Part shown: one piece after another, positions 10,292-19,877 of the stretch
How the letters are laid out: each line of letters opens with the position of its first letter
How positions within the stretch are numbered: the first letter of the stretch is position 1
From: Asparagopsis taxiformis
Lineage: Eukaryota; Rhodophyta; Florideophyceae; Bonnemaisoniales; Bonnemaisoniaceae
Reading direction: 5' to 3'
DNA: 25,884 nucleotides
Assembly: GCA_030407315.1 (NCBI GenBank)
Contig: JALQPE010000651.1
Coordinates: forward strand, 1 to 25,884
Notes under the pieces: model-generated
Seen by the model: the letters and a program-made list of their open reading frames with translations, nothing else
What the model was told of the DNA's origin: nothing
Databases searched by the model: none
Translations under genes and position numbers: made by a program

Positions 10292-13200
10292 CTGTGGAAC
10301 AACGTTAGTTCTAGATAGCTGGTACGAGCTACGGACACGCTGTCCTTACGAAACGAAACGAGCAGTCCACCCGCTGGTGTTTGACTGTATTGTTAGAACG
10401 GTAGAAGGTAGAGTGGTTAGCGAGTAGACACGAGCGTCACGACGCAACAATCCACGCGAGGATTACGTTAGCAAACGAGGTGGTACGTCACCGGAGGCGC
10501 TCTCAACCAAGCCCGGAGGCACTACACGCAATCAGCCTTACGTGCGGCGATGGGTAGGGAGTACGCAGCTCGACGGAGACGAAGCCTCGTTAGGCAGAAC
10601 GTAAACGTAAAACGTAGAAGTCAGTCGTAGACTAGAGCCGTTGCTCGATCGTTGTCTTGTCCCCTTTCCCTCCCGGCACGATGCCAATACCTATATGGCC
10701 ACGATGGCATCGCTTTACAGTGTAAACACTGCTTGTAACGTCCCCGAATGGGAAAGGACCTTGTGGGTCACACGTAGGGACCCGTTGGTCCGTTGGCCGT
10801 TGCCAGTACGTTCGTTGCACACGTGTGCCGGTTGCGCGCGCGCACGCGCCAGCAATGTTCGTGCATTGCTGTTATCGCTCGGGTCCGCGGAAATTCATAA
10901 TTCCGCGGAAATCGTAATTATTTGCAATTTCGGAATTGCCACGTATACTACACAGCCCCACCCCCACACGTGGACGTCCCGGCCACGCGAGGCCTGTTAG
11001 GACGCGCCTGAGACACGGGGCCGTGGCGCCTTTTCTGGTACAACTGCGGACGTGGCAGTTGTCCCGAAAAATCTCGTTTAAACGTACGCGGCCCGGTTGG
11101 CTGATCGGTTCGCCAGGGCGCCGGAGCGCGCGCGCGCGCTCCGACTCTTCGTAATCATCGAGGCCCGCCCGTTGGCGTCGTTCCGTGGTTAGTCGTAGGC
11201 CTCGTAGGCTTTTAGCATCGAGCTGCTTCGTAAACTTTCGTTTGTTTCTTTGCGTAATCGCATGGCTCCGTTGAGCTTCGTAATACGTGTTGGCAGGTCG
11301 TCTGCAGCGGGGGAGGGGTAAGCGTTAAGCCCCTCCCCACAATTTTTTGTTGTGGCGTCTACCCCGTCGGGTGTCGTATGGCTTACGTAGCCCGTGCTTC
11401 GAGTTCGCGGCGGCGCGTGCCCGTTGGCAGGTTCGTAACACACGCGATTATTCGGCAAAGCGGCGGCGCGTAGCGGCGGCTTTTCACTGCGGGTGGTACG
11501 TTAACCTCGACCGTAGAGCCCGTTGGCGTGCGTATCATTTAGTAACTAACTCAGAAATCGTTTCCGCCGTCGTTTCTCGTCCGGATAACCCCGTCGGGTG
11601 TCGAATTTCGTTGAGCGTTCGAGCTCTTTAGCGCGTAGCACGTCGGTGCTAATTTTAATTTGCTCCGATGAGCTAGGTGAAAATTTCATCGAACGTCAGA
11701 CCGACTCGCACGTGAGTCGGTTTGACGTTCTACGCCGTGGCGTGTACGCAGCAATTCGTCGCAGTACGTTGCGGTTTCGCTGACGACGTGGTGGCCGGCG
11801 GGCTTGGCTTTTCGTATAGCCATTGACGTCATTAGCGCCGTCGCGCTTCACGTTCCCGCGGCTTCACGTTGGCCAGTGGCGTTATCATTTTGTAACTATC
11901 TCGGAATTCGTTTCCGCCGTCGTTCCTCGTGCGGATAACCCCGTCGGGTGTCGAATTCCGTTGAGCATTCGAGCTCTTTGGCACGTAGCACGTCGGTGCC
12001 AATTTTAATTTGCTCCGATGAGCTGGACGGAAAATTCGCCAAACGTCAGGCCGACTCGCGCGTGAGTTGGCTTCACGTTTCACGCCGTTGCGTGTACGCA
12101 GCAGTGCGTCGTGGTGCGTCGCAGTTCCGTTGACAACGTCTTTGCCGGCGGGCTTGGCTTTTCGTATAGCCGTTAACACCGTTAGCGCCGTCGCGCTCCA
12201 CGTTCCCGCGGCTTCACGTTAGCCGGTGGCGCAATCGTTGCGCTAGTCCGCTTCGCGTGGTGGCGTCGTTCGCCGCGGCGTCCGAGGAGCGTTTCGTTAG
12301 CTCATCCGTTATGTGGTGCGACGTGCACCTGGGCATACGTAATGCTCGCCCTCTACGCCGTTGCGTAATTTCGTTTATTCGCCTTGCGAACCCGACGGGG
12401 ACGCGATTGACGGAGTCGTTTCGCATGCCCGCGGGCGGTTGAGGCTGCTACGTGAGCCAACTTTTCGTCGGCTCGTTGCCTTCAGCTGTGCCGTTTACGT
12501 TGGCTACCAGCTTGTACGCCGTTGCGTATTCGTATTTCGTTTCGTACGTTCGGCCCGTTGGCGTACGTCGTTATCGTTAGCGACGTCCGCGTACCTCGCT
12601 CGTCTCCTGGCCGACGTGGCCGGTGGCGCGTGCGCCTTCGAATGCGTACGAGGTTGAAGCCTCGTTAGCTTTTACGGTTGCGACGTGGACGTGCGCGTCT
12701 TAGTCTTCGTGACCGTACGTGGTCTACCCGCCTTTCGGGTTTATTCGTGCGTTTCGACTAGCCGGCGGGCTTTTCGCTTTCGCGCGTCGTTCATTATGCC
12801 CGCGTGGCAGGACACCGTTGTGTCGTTCCGTGGTTGCCGTACGTGGCTACCGTGTTCGGCGTCGTGCCTCACGATGGCGATTCGGTTCGCCGTCCGTCGT
12901 CGCGGCCTCGTTGGCTCGTCGTTCGCACGCTTTACTCGCGCGCTTCGTGCGCTGAGACCTGTTGGTCTAATTCGTCGGCTAACGTATAGCTTCGTTCCGC
13001 TTCGTGCGGGAAGTTTCGTAATGAGGCCGTTGCCATCTTCGTTGGGGACGCGTCCGTCCTACGTCGTTTCTCCGCCTTCCGGCGTCACGTTGCCGTTAGC
13101 TCGCGAGCTGTTTGGCGTTGACCTCGTTGGTCGATGCGACTCGTTGTCAGCGGCTGTCCACGGGGACGTACGATGGCTCACGTGACATGCCAAAATTACG

Positions 13201-13677
13201 AAATTTTCGGGGCACGCGTGTCCCGAGATTTGGCCGGATTAGCGCACTGTAATCGGCCCGATTTTTCGTACCGTGCGTCCATGGCCCGCTGGCCCAAGTA
13301 TAATTTTTCGCGCGAAAAATCTGACGTGTTGTCCGTCCGTGGCCCGTGGTGTCGTCACCTTTGCCCGTGGGGCGGTCAACACTGTCGAGCCAGTCGTGGC
13401 TCTTCACATCGTGTGAATCGTCCGCGCGTGGACTCGTTGTCCAATCTTTCGTTGGCGCTCGTGCCTCCACCAACGTATGGTGTCGAAAACGAAAAGAGCG
13501 ACGGCTCTAGCACGCATCGCGCCCCCCCCAACGCAAGGGTGGACGTCCCGGCCACTCGTTGTGCCTTCGCTTCTCGTTCGTGCGGCTCGTCGCCTTCGTT
13601 TGTTGCATCGTGCAACGTCGCGCACGCGTGCGCTTAACCCGACGCTCGTGTGCGTTTTCGGGGGCCGTCGTGGCCTT
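10292..13677 (-). repeat. CpG-rich block downstream of the Ty3 fragment, probable 3' UTR and LTR
   Basis: Composition changes sharply here: CG, CGTT and TACG words dominate, as in the integrase fragment that follows, and unlike both flanks. Relative to the minus-strand integrase this is the downstream side, where a 3' untranslated region and 3' LTR belong. I could not fix LTR borders because the upstream half of the element, and so a second LTR for comparison, is absent. An inverted repeat with TTCCGCGGA arms lies at 10884-10909, a C8 run is at 13522-13529, and a 350-bp tandem repeat is annotated separately. Open frames here are by-products of the high GC content. Confidence 0.45.
11531..12235. 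repeat. Two-copy 350-bp tandem repeat
   Basis: The block starting near 11531 recurs 350 bases later: TTTCCGCCGTCG begins at 11561 and again at 11911, and ATAACCCCGTCGGGTGTCGA, TTAATTTGCTCCGATGAGCT and GCTTGGCTTTTCGTATAGCC appear in both. Divergence is moderate. It lies inside the noncoding CpG-rich block beside the Ty3 fragment. Confidence 0.85.
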
Positions 13678-15290
13678 TCACGTTGTTGCTCGTCGCACGC
13701 GTGCGAAGTATCGAGAGACGCTCTCTTCAGATACGTTCCGGCGGGGCTCCCACGTAGGGTTACGATACCCGACCCACTTCACGAGGAAGTCTAACGTTCC
13801 GTCCTCGTTCACGCGGTGGTTGAGTAGGTCGTCTACTACATACGCCGGACCGTCGCGGTTCTTGTCGAGGTCTGCCTCGGTGGCATCGTATGGCTCCGGC
13901 GGGGGCGCGTTCACCGGCGTTGGCGCGTACGCAACGCGGTCCGAGTTGACACGTTCAACTACGTCTCCTCGTTGGATGACGAACGTACGTACGTCGTTAC
14001 GTAGTACGCGGAACGGTCCCAACGCGTGGTTGCCGAGCTTCGTGCCCTTCGTGGTCCCGTCCGTCGGGTCGATGAATACGTATTCTCCCGCGCGGATGTT
14101 TCGATTCGAGACACGGACTCGCTTGTCGAAATTTCGTTTATAACGTGCCTGCGCGGCCGTCAGCGTTCGATACGCGTTATCCATCGTTGTGGCGAGCTCA
14201 CGAACGTAAGTGGCTCGCCCTCCCCGTCGGGTAGTTCGCGGTTCGTTACCGACGTGTGTAGCGCCAGTGGTGGCGGTGGATTCGTGAGAATCAAATCGAA
14301 GGGCGTCGTGCCCGTGCTCGAATGCACATGCGTGTTGTACGCAAACGTTAACGCCGATGCGTATCGATCCCAGTCGTTCTGGTTTTCGTTCACGTAATTG
14401 CGCAGCATCGCCAGGATCGTCCTGTTGTAGCGCTCCACCTGCCCGTTCGTTTGGGGGTGGTACGTCGACGTAAAGACGTTCGTTACGCCAATCTCGTTGC
14501 AAACGCGCTGGAAGAACTTAGCAGCGAACTGCTTTCCGTTGTCGCTTATGAGCGTCCGTGGGGGTCCATACGAGAAGACCCACGCGTTGACGAACGCACT
14601 CGCCACGTTGGCGGAATCGATATTACGTAGAGGTACGACTCTAGTCAGCTTCGTGAAGCGGTCCGTTATAACGAGAATAAATCGGTTGCCACGCGTGGTC
14701 TTCGTCAGCGGACCTAGTATGTCGATACATAGGTCTCGCAGCGGCTCCGTAGCCGGAAATAAACGTAACGGGTTCGTCCGTTTGCGAAGCTTCACGCGGT
14801 TCTTCGCACATCCAACGCAGTTTCGTACCGTTGCGTGGATGTCGGCGGCCATCGCGGGCCAGTAGTACGTCCTCCGTAGGGTGTAGTACATACGTGTTTG
14901 TCCGGGATGTCCAGCGAGGACGTGGTGGTGCGTTAACTCCAGCAGCCTCGGGCGTAACGAGGCCGGCACAACGATTTGTGTACGTTCCTCGTCGTGAGGG
15001 TTCCGGCGTCGGAGTAAGCCATCGTGGCCTTCGAAGAATGCAGCGTCCTGCGTGTCGGACTGTCGTGTCAGTATCGTCTGACAGAACGCGTCCTCGCGTT
15101 GAGCTTCGATAAGCTCGTCCCTCGTAATGGGAAGCTGAACGTCAGCTGGTGGCACGCGTGCCGAATCGTCTTCAGCAGCGAGCTGTTCGTCGAGGAAATC
15201 CGGTTCCTCGTCGAGAACGTCATCGAGCGACGCGTCGCGGTTGAACTCGAGTCCGTCTGTGTTCTCGGAAATGGACGCGGACGTCCACAA
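13678..15290 (-). pseudogene. Ty3/gypsy chromovirus integrase and chromodomain, 5'-truncated and frameshifted
   Basis: The frame 14160-15290 (376 aa) encodes retroviral-type integrase. It has an HHCC zinc finger (HHHVLAGHPGQTRMYY ... CVGCAKN) and a DDE core: D in CIDILGPL, D in LISDNGKQF, and E in HPQTNGQVERYNR. A second frame (13678-14502) continues with RATYVRELATTMDNAYRTL and GPFRVL, then a chromodomain near the end (LDFLVKWVGYRNPTWEPRRN). A one-base shift in the G-rich stretch near 14218-14232 links them. No start codon exists: the frame opens at a TTG just after a stop inside a minisatellite, and gag, protease, reverse transcriptase and RNase H are missing. Integrase inserts the cDNA, and the chromodomain guides insertion to marked chromatin. 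This copy is dead. Confidence 0.9.
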
Positions 15291-15440
15291 CCTCTAGTAC
15301 ACCTAGTATTACTAGGCGGACGTCCATGTTCTCCAGTATTTTTGGATGTCCGCCTAGAACCGGACGTCCATGCGGTCTAGTACGTCTAGTATTACTAGGG
15401 CGACATTCATTGTTTCTAGTACCACGGATGTCCCCCTCGG
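15278..15440. repeat. GGACGTCC / CTAGTATTACTAG minisatellite
   Basis: CGGACGTCCA recurs at 15278, 15317 and 15361. It is interleaved with CTAGTA and CCTAGTATTACTAGG blocks, giving irregular units of about 39-44 bases, each made of two small palindromes. A fourth degenerate unit ends near CGGATGTCC. The tract forms the boundary at which the Ty3 fragment stops. Confidence 0.7.
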
Positions 15441-15589
15441 GATGGACTTCCGCCATGTCTATGTCCACCTAGGACGGGCGCCGGTTCAGAAATTCAAAAA
15501 TTTCGACCCCAGAAATTTCTGCCGCCGTGCTCGACATGGATGTCCGCATCCATCACGGCGACCACTCTATTTTTCCTTGTCGGTCGACT

Positions 15590-16540
15590 CCAATTTTGTC
15601 TTTAATTTTTTCATCCTCTCGCTCACACCCCCTTCCAGTTGGTGCTCACCTCCCCCGTACTGTACCTCAAACACCCCCAATACCACTCTAGCACGCATTT
15701 TCAGCTATCTATCCCCGCTTCCACGGTGCACACCTCCATTCCATACCTACTGTTCTGCTCTACCGTACAGATTTCGTATAACCAGTCCTCATACTACCTC
15801 AGAATAGGGAAAAACACCCCCTATCTCCTCGACCATGCTCTCCCCCAACACCTTTGCAACGTATTGTTCTTCAATACCCTCTCTCCTCTACCCTCAACCC
15901 CTCTCCTTCGCCCTCTACACAAACTTCCCCTGCAGCTTACTCTTCCAAAACCTCTCACTCCCCATCCCGTACCCGACCTGCTCCACCCCTCCCTCCCTCA
16001 GCTGCTCCATGCCCCCACGCCATCCGCATCTTCGATACCGTATACACCACCACCACCGGCCCACGCTCCCGCTCCCCCGCCGTCTCCCCAGAAACCTCCC
16101 CGCTCTGAAACACATATCAACCCCCCACTTCGCACCCTTCCTCCCACTCCCCTCCCTCCCCAAATACAATAACCCCCTTCTTCTCCATCACATCCCCACT
16201 CACCACAGCCAGAACAGACGCCACCCCCTCCCCCTCTTTCTCCTCACTTTCCTAAAAACCCCTCCTCTCGGCGACTTCAACCGCACCCTCCTACGGTCCC
16301 ACCTAAACACCTCCTCCGCCCTCACTACCCCAACACCCCGCAGTGTCTCCCCAATCCCCATAATATGCTTGTCGGCACTCCTCTCCGAATCACACTCCAT
16401 TCTAAACCCGCACTCCGTACATTTCCACCTCCCCCTCTACCATCCCAAGATTGCATCCCTCCACAGAACACATCCTCATACCACAGAAGAATTTTCTTCC
16501 TCTCATACCTCATCCTTAAAACCTCCATCTGCTCCATGTA
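15590..16540 (+). other. Strongly C-rich, G-poor tract
   Basis: For about 950 bases the plus strand is dominated by C and T, with long CCC, CTCC and CACC runs and very few Gs. A 286-residue frame at 15835-16695 on the plus strand is Pro/Leu/Ser/His-rich and looks like a composition artefact. Minus-strand frames are Gly/Arg-rich and equally unconvincing. No gene is called. The tract may be a degenerate low-complexity expansion or the remains of an element. Confidence 0.5.
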
Positions 16541-16907
16541 AATTTCGATGTAAATATTTTCTCCACTATGCAATCTCAAACATGTACGAGCCTATGACTT
16601 TCCGCTTTGTCAACCCTGAATATTGGTACTCATGTACTCATAAAATAGGGCCACCCCCATCCCTATCCCGTTCTGCAAGCTTTACAAACCACTAGACGCA
16701 TACTCCACAACTATACAACAAACACTACTCGCTATTTCAGACGACGCGGTACACAAGTAGCGTAGTCTCAACCTTCCGTGCAGCCTTCCCTGATGCGTAC
16801 AGGTGCGAAACACGTCTAGACTGCTACTACTACTACGATATAGTATATCAGAAGTGACTGCGGGAATTTTCGGCACAGGAGATGCTGGGCCACCAAATTG
16901 ATTTTTC

Positions 16908-16987
16908 GGAAATTTTAGAATTTCTGGGCTGGCCAGCAATGCAATCGAGCTGGACATCCACCGGACGTCCATTTCAGGTTGGTCGTG
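16908..16987 (+). repeat. Dispersed hairpin repeat, partial copy 1
   Basis: This matches the 3' part of the repeat at 17079-17377: AATTTTAGAATTTCTGGGCT, GGCCAGCAATGCAATCGAGC and ACCGGACGTCCATTTCAGGT. The hairpin half is missing. Confidence 0.8.
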
Positions 16988-17078
16988 AGAGAGTGGGGCG
17001 GGACCATGATGGAACAAGGACCAAGACCTGTCCCTGACTTGTTGAGCCTGAAATCGACCCTTCGTCAGACGCCATTTA

Positions 17079-17377
17079 GCCTTACAGTTAGTGCTTACAG
17101 ACGCCAGTGATAGCCCCCACTCGGGGCGGCGGCCGGTGCCTGGGGCCGTTGTGGCCAAATAAAGACACCCTGATTTCAATTAAAATTTGGGCTATTCTCA
17201 AAAACATGCACATGTGAACATGTTTTTGAGATGGGGGTGTGTCGTACGGCACAATCGACCCGCCCAAATCGATGATTTTTTGCAATTTTTTTGTGCCCGA
17301 AATTTTAGAATTTCTGGGCTGGCCAGCAATGCAATCGAGCTGGACATCCACCGGACGTCCATTTCAGGTTGGTCGTG
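17079..17377 (+). repeat. Dispersed hairpin repeat, copy 2 (longest)
   Basis: It comprises a 5' block (CTTACAG, ACGCCAGTGATAGCCCC, GGGGCCGTTGTGGCCAAAT), then a hairpin at 17197-17230 with arms CTCAAAAACATG and CATGTTTTTGAG, then a near-palindrome GTGTCGTACGGCAC. It ends with the shared CTGGGCTGGCCAGCAATG and CCGGACGTCC segment. Open frames across it on either strand are not conserved between copies. It could be a MITE, a SINE or a structured noncoding unit. Confidence 0.85.
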
Positions 17378-17473
17378 TGCTGCCTACATCGACGCATTGC
17401 ACAAACTAAGCAGGCGGGTTCACTACTAATACAAAGTGCACAATATGAGTAACGTGATGGGTGAGTAGTGTTT

Positions 17474-17798
17474 TGGCTTACAGTTGGCTTATAGAAGCCA
17501 GTGATAGCCCCGATCGTTCCGGCTTACAGTTGGTGCTTACAGACGCCAGAGATAGCCCCGATCGGGGCGGCGGTCGGTTCCTGGGGCCGTTGTGGCCAAA
17601 TTAGACACCTTTCTATTCTCAAAAACATGCACATGTGAACATGTTTTTGAGATGGGGGTGTGCCGTACGGCACAATCGACCGCCCAAATCGATGTTTTTT
17701 GCAATATTTTTTTGTGCCCGAAATTTTAGAATTTCTGGGCTGGCCAGGAGTGCAATCGAGCTGGACATCCACCGGACGTCCATTTCAGGTTGATCGTG
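17474..17798 (+). repeat. Dispersed hairpin repeat, copy 3 with partial leading duplicate
   Basis: A partial 5' duplicate (17474-17520) precedes a nearly full copy (17521-17798). The copy has the same CTCAAAAACATG/CATGTTTTTGAG hairpin and a perfect GTGCCGTACGGCAC palindrome at 17660-17673. Orientation equals copy 2, so the two are close direct repeats. Confidence 0.85.
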
Positions 17799-18081
17799 TA
17801 TCGTGCACGTCCACACATTACCGGAAGCAAGTAGGCGATGAAGCACGTACAAACCCAATTGTTCTGCTATTTCTACTGTAGACCATCGAGTCTAGAGATG
17901 TGAGGGAATCGTCCTGGAAATCATGCTCCAACCCACGAGGGAATGGACAATCTAGTTTGAAAGCATGGAACGGAAGTACATTATACTAGGTTCATAGATT
18001 GAAAGTGATAAAGGAGATGATTATATTCTCGATAATTGTTTACCAAAGTAGTAGTTGTTAAGCTATCTAGCCGTCGGAAAA
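17799..18081. other. Short intergenic stretch downstream of copy B
   Basis: AT-rich sequence without coding signal. It holds the 3' end region of the minus-strand dioxygenase-like gene, and no clear polyadenylation site can be assigned. Confidence 0.3.
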
Positions 18082-19790
18082 TTATTCTTCGTCTTCGTCC
18101 TCATCATATTCAGGATCTCCCGGCAGAATAGGCGTTATCGGCAACCGTGGAGTTGATCTGCTCAAGATGAATTCTTCACCCGGTGTGAGGGTTCTCTTCT
18201 TGGGAGCTTCTGTCGTCTTCATCCGCATGATTCCGAGCTGCCCTGTCTTCGGCCTACGATCTTTCTTGACCGGGATGGGAACAACTGTCTTGTGGCGAAC
18301 ATTGACAGGTGCCGGTTGACTTTGCCTGGCAGACCGGCGCGGAGCATTGGCGATTACTTCTTCTTCGAATCCCAACCGCCTGATGAAACCAAACGAAACA
18401 TTGTCGGGAATCGGATACGACGCATTCCTGAAATACGTGTGATACCTCGTTGTCGTGTGTGACACAACTCTGTCGACATGCCCTGCCCCGGCATGTTGTA
18501 CATGGCCGTGACCGATGAAGACTGAACGTGGCGGAACGATTACCTTCTTCAGCTTCATCGTCTTGGCGTACATATCTAATTCCAGCGCTTTGGAAAAGAC
18601 GTACTTGTGGGACCCTGGACACACCCAGATAGGGAATGGGTCCGACCCAGATCATCTCCGTTGGCAATAACAAAGTAACCCGGAAGTTGATCTTTGCGGT
18701 CGCGAGGAGGAACAGGGAAATCATTGTGTGGGACCTGCCGAGGACACCCCTTTCCCGTTATCAAAAACCGTCCCCCAGATGCCGGCATGACAAGTTTTTC
18801 TCCCGGTAAACCGCACTCCTCCAGCCCTATCAGCCGGACAAGGATTCCCAACCACACATCCAGCAGGGCTCGCCGCGTCACAAACTTGAACCGGTCGATA
18901 TGCGTCTCATCGTTCTCGGCATAGTCAACCAGGCAGTGGCGCGTAGACGTGAAGCGAGCCCTCCCCTCATTCCGGTTCTTCTCATCTGTTTCATCGTCCC
19001 CCGTATTGACAATGGGACTCCACAGCTGCCGGTTCCCAGGGTCCTTGTGCACCTCCTCACCCTCCCATGTTCCCAAGAAGTACCGAAACAATTCCTGGTT
19101 AGGAATTTCTTCCATGAGACCCAAGTCAAATGGGAACTTGTCCGACGCATCGAGGTAGCTTACATCCGCGAAATTGTGCATCACCGTATACCCTCGCTCG
19201 TTGATTTCCGTTCGGCAATTGTGGAAGTACGCCATACCAGTGCCGGCCTCATACGAATCCTTCCAGCTTGTAGACATTCGCGCAACCTGAGCGAAGTCCA
19301 GCCTCGAGGGTAGAAACGTCGATGTAGGCTCACACATCGCCTTGGCAGCCATCTTCCACGCTGCGAAAAACATCGGATAGATGGTGTCGATCTCGAAAAC
19401 AAGATGACGAGCCCGATGTTGTTCCGGAATATGCAGCCCCTCAAACACAGGGTCCATCGCCACTTGCTTCAAATACCTCACCTCTCTGCCCTCCTCATCG
19501 ATTTCCACACTCTCCAATAACAACCTGAGCTCAATCGGGGGCAGACAGCCAACCCTCACCGATGCGATGACGTCCGCGGGACGCTGCGCCAGATGATGCC
19601 CTTCGGCTCGGTCTTTGACTTCGAAATCGTCGGGAAGAGATGGCATACGGTCGTCGAACAGGAGGTCGTGTTCAGAAGGAGAGTCACGAACGATGTAACC
19701 GTCTTCATCGACTTTGACTCCTTCCGGAACAGTGAGTGTAATTGTCACTTCGCGGACCCCCTTGCTTTTGACATGGCCCTCATCTGCACT
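18082..19790 (-). CDS. 2OG/Fe(II) dioxygenase-like domain, copy B (C-terminal part of a ParB-like fusion; frameshifted)
   Basis: Two frames make up this region. The first (18576-19748) contains IDTIYPMFFAAWKMAAKAM, later RFLITGKGCPRQVPHNDFPV, whose HxD is a metal-binding candidate, and GYFVIANGDD. The second (18082-18624) continues with WVCPGSHKYVFSKAL, KKVIVPPRSVFIGHGHVQHA (distal His codon 18493-18495), AGAGHVDR and an Arg in TTTRYHTYF that could bind 2-oxoglutarate, then a basic and acidic tail. A one-base deletion between 18629 and 18655 joins them. The H-x-D, H, R layout suits PhyH-like oxygenases. The GTG at 19748 is not a convincing start: the frame upstream is open and continuous with the ParB-like gene after a shift at a C5 run (19757-19761). 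The substrate is unknown; DNA base oxidation is speculation. Confidence 0.6.
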
Positions 19791-19877
19791 GTGTTTTCTT
19801 CCTCGTCCGAAACGTTATGGACAGATTCTTGGTTGGAGGGAGTCGCACCAGCACGTTGGTTATCTTGGGGGACAATC

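Noticed and set aside
11347..13637. Several plus- and minus-strand open frames in the CpG-rich block
   Set aside because: High GC leaves few stops. The frames are Arg/Ser/Val-rich, overlap each other and carry no motif.
15835..16695. 286-residue plus-strand open frame
   Set aside because: Its Pro/Leu/Ser/His bias follows from the C-rich composition; there is no motif or domain, and overlapping frames on both strands are equally open.
16682..17858. Short frames within the dispersed hairpin repeats
   Set aside because: They arise from the repeat sequence itself and are not kept between copies.
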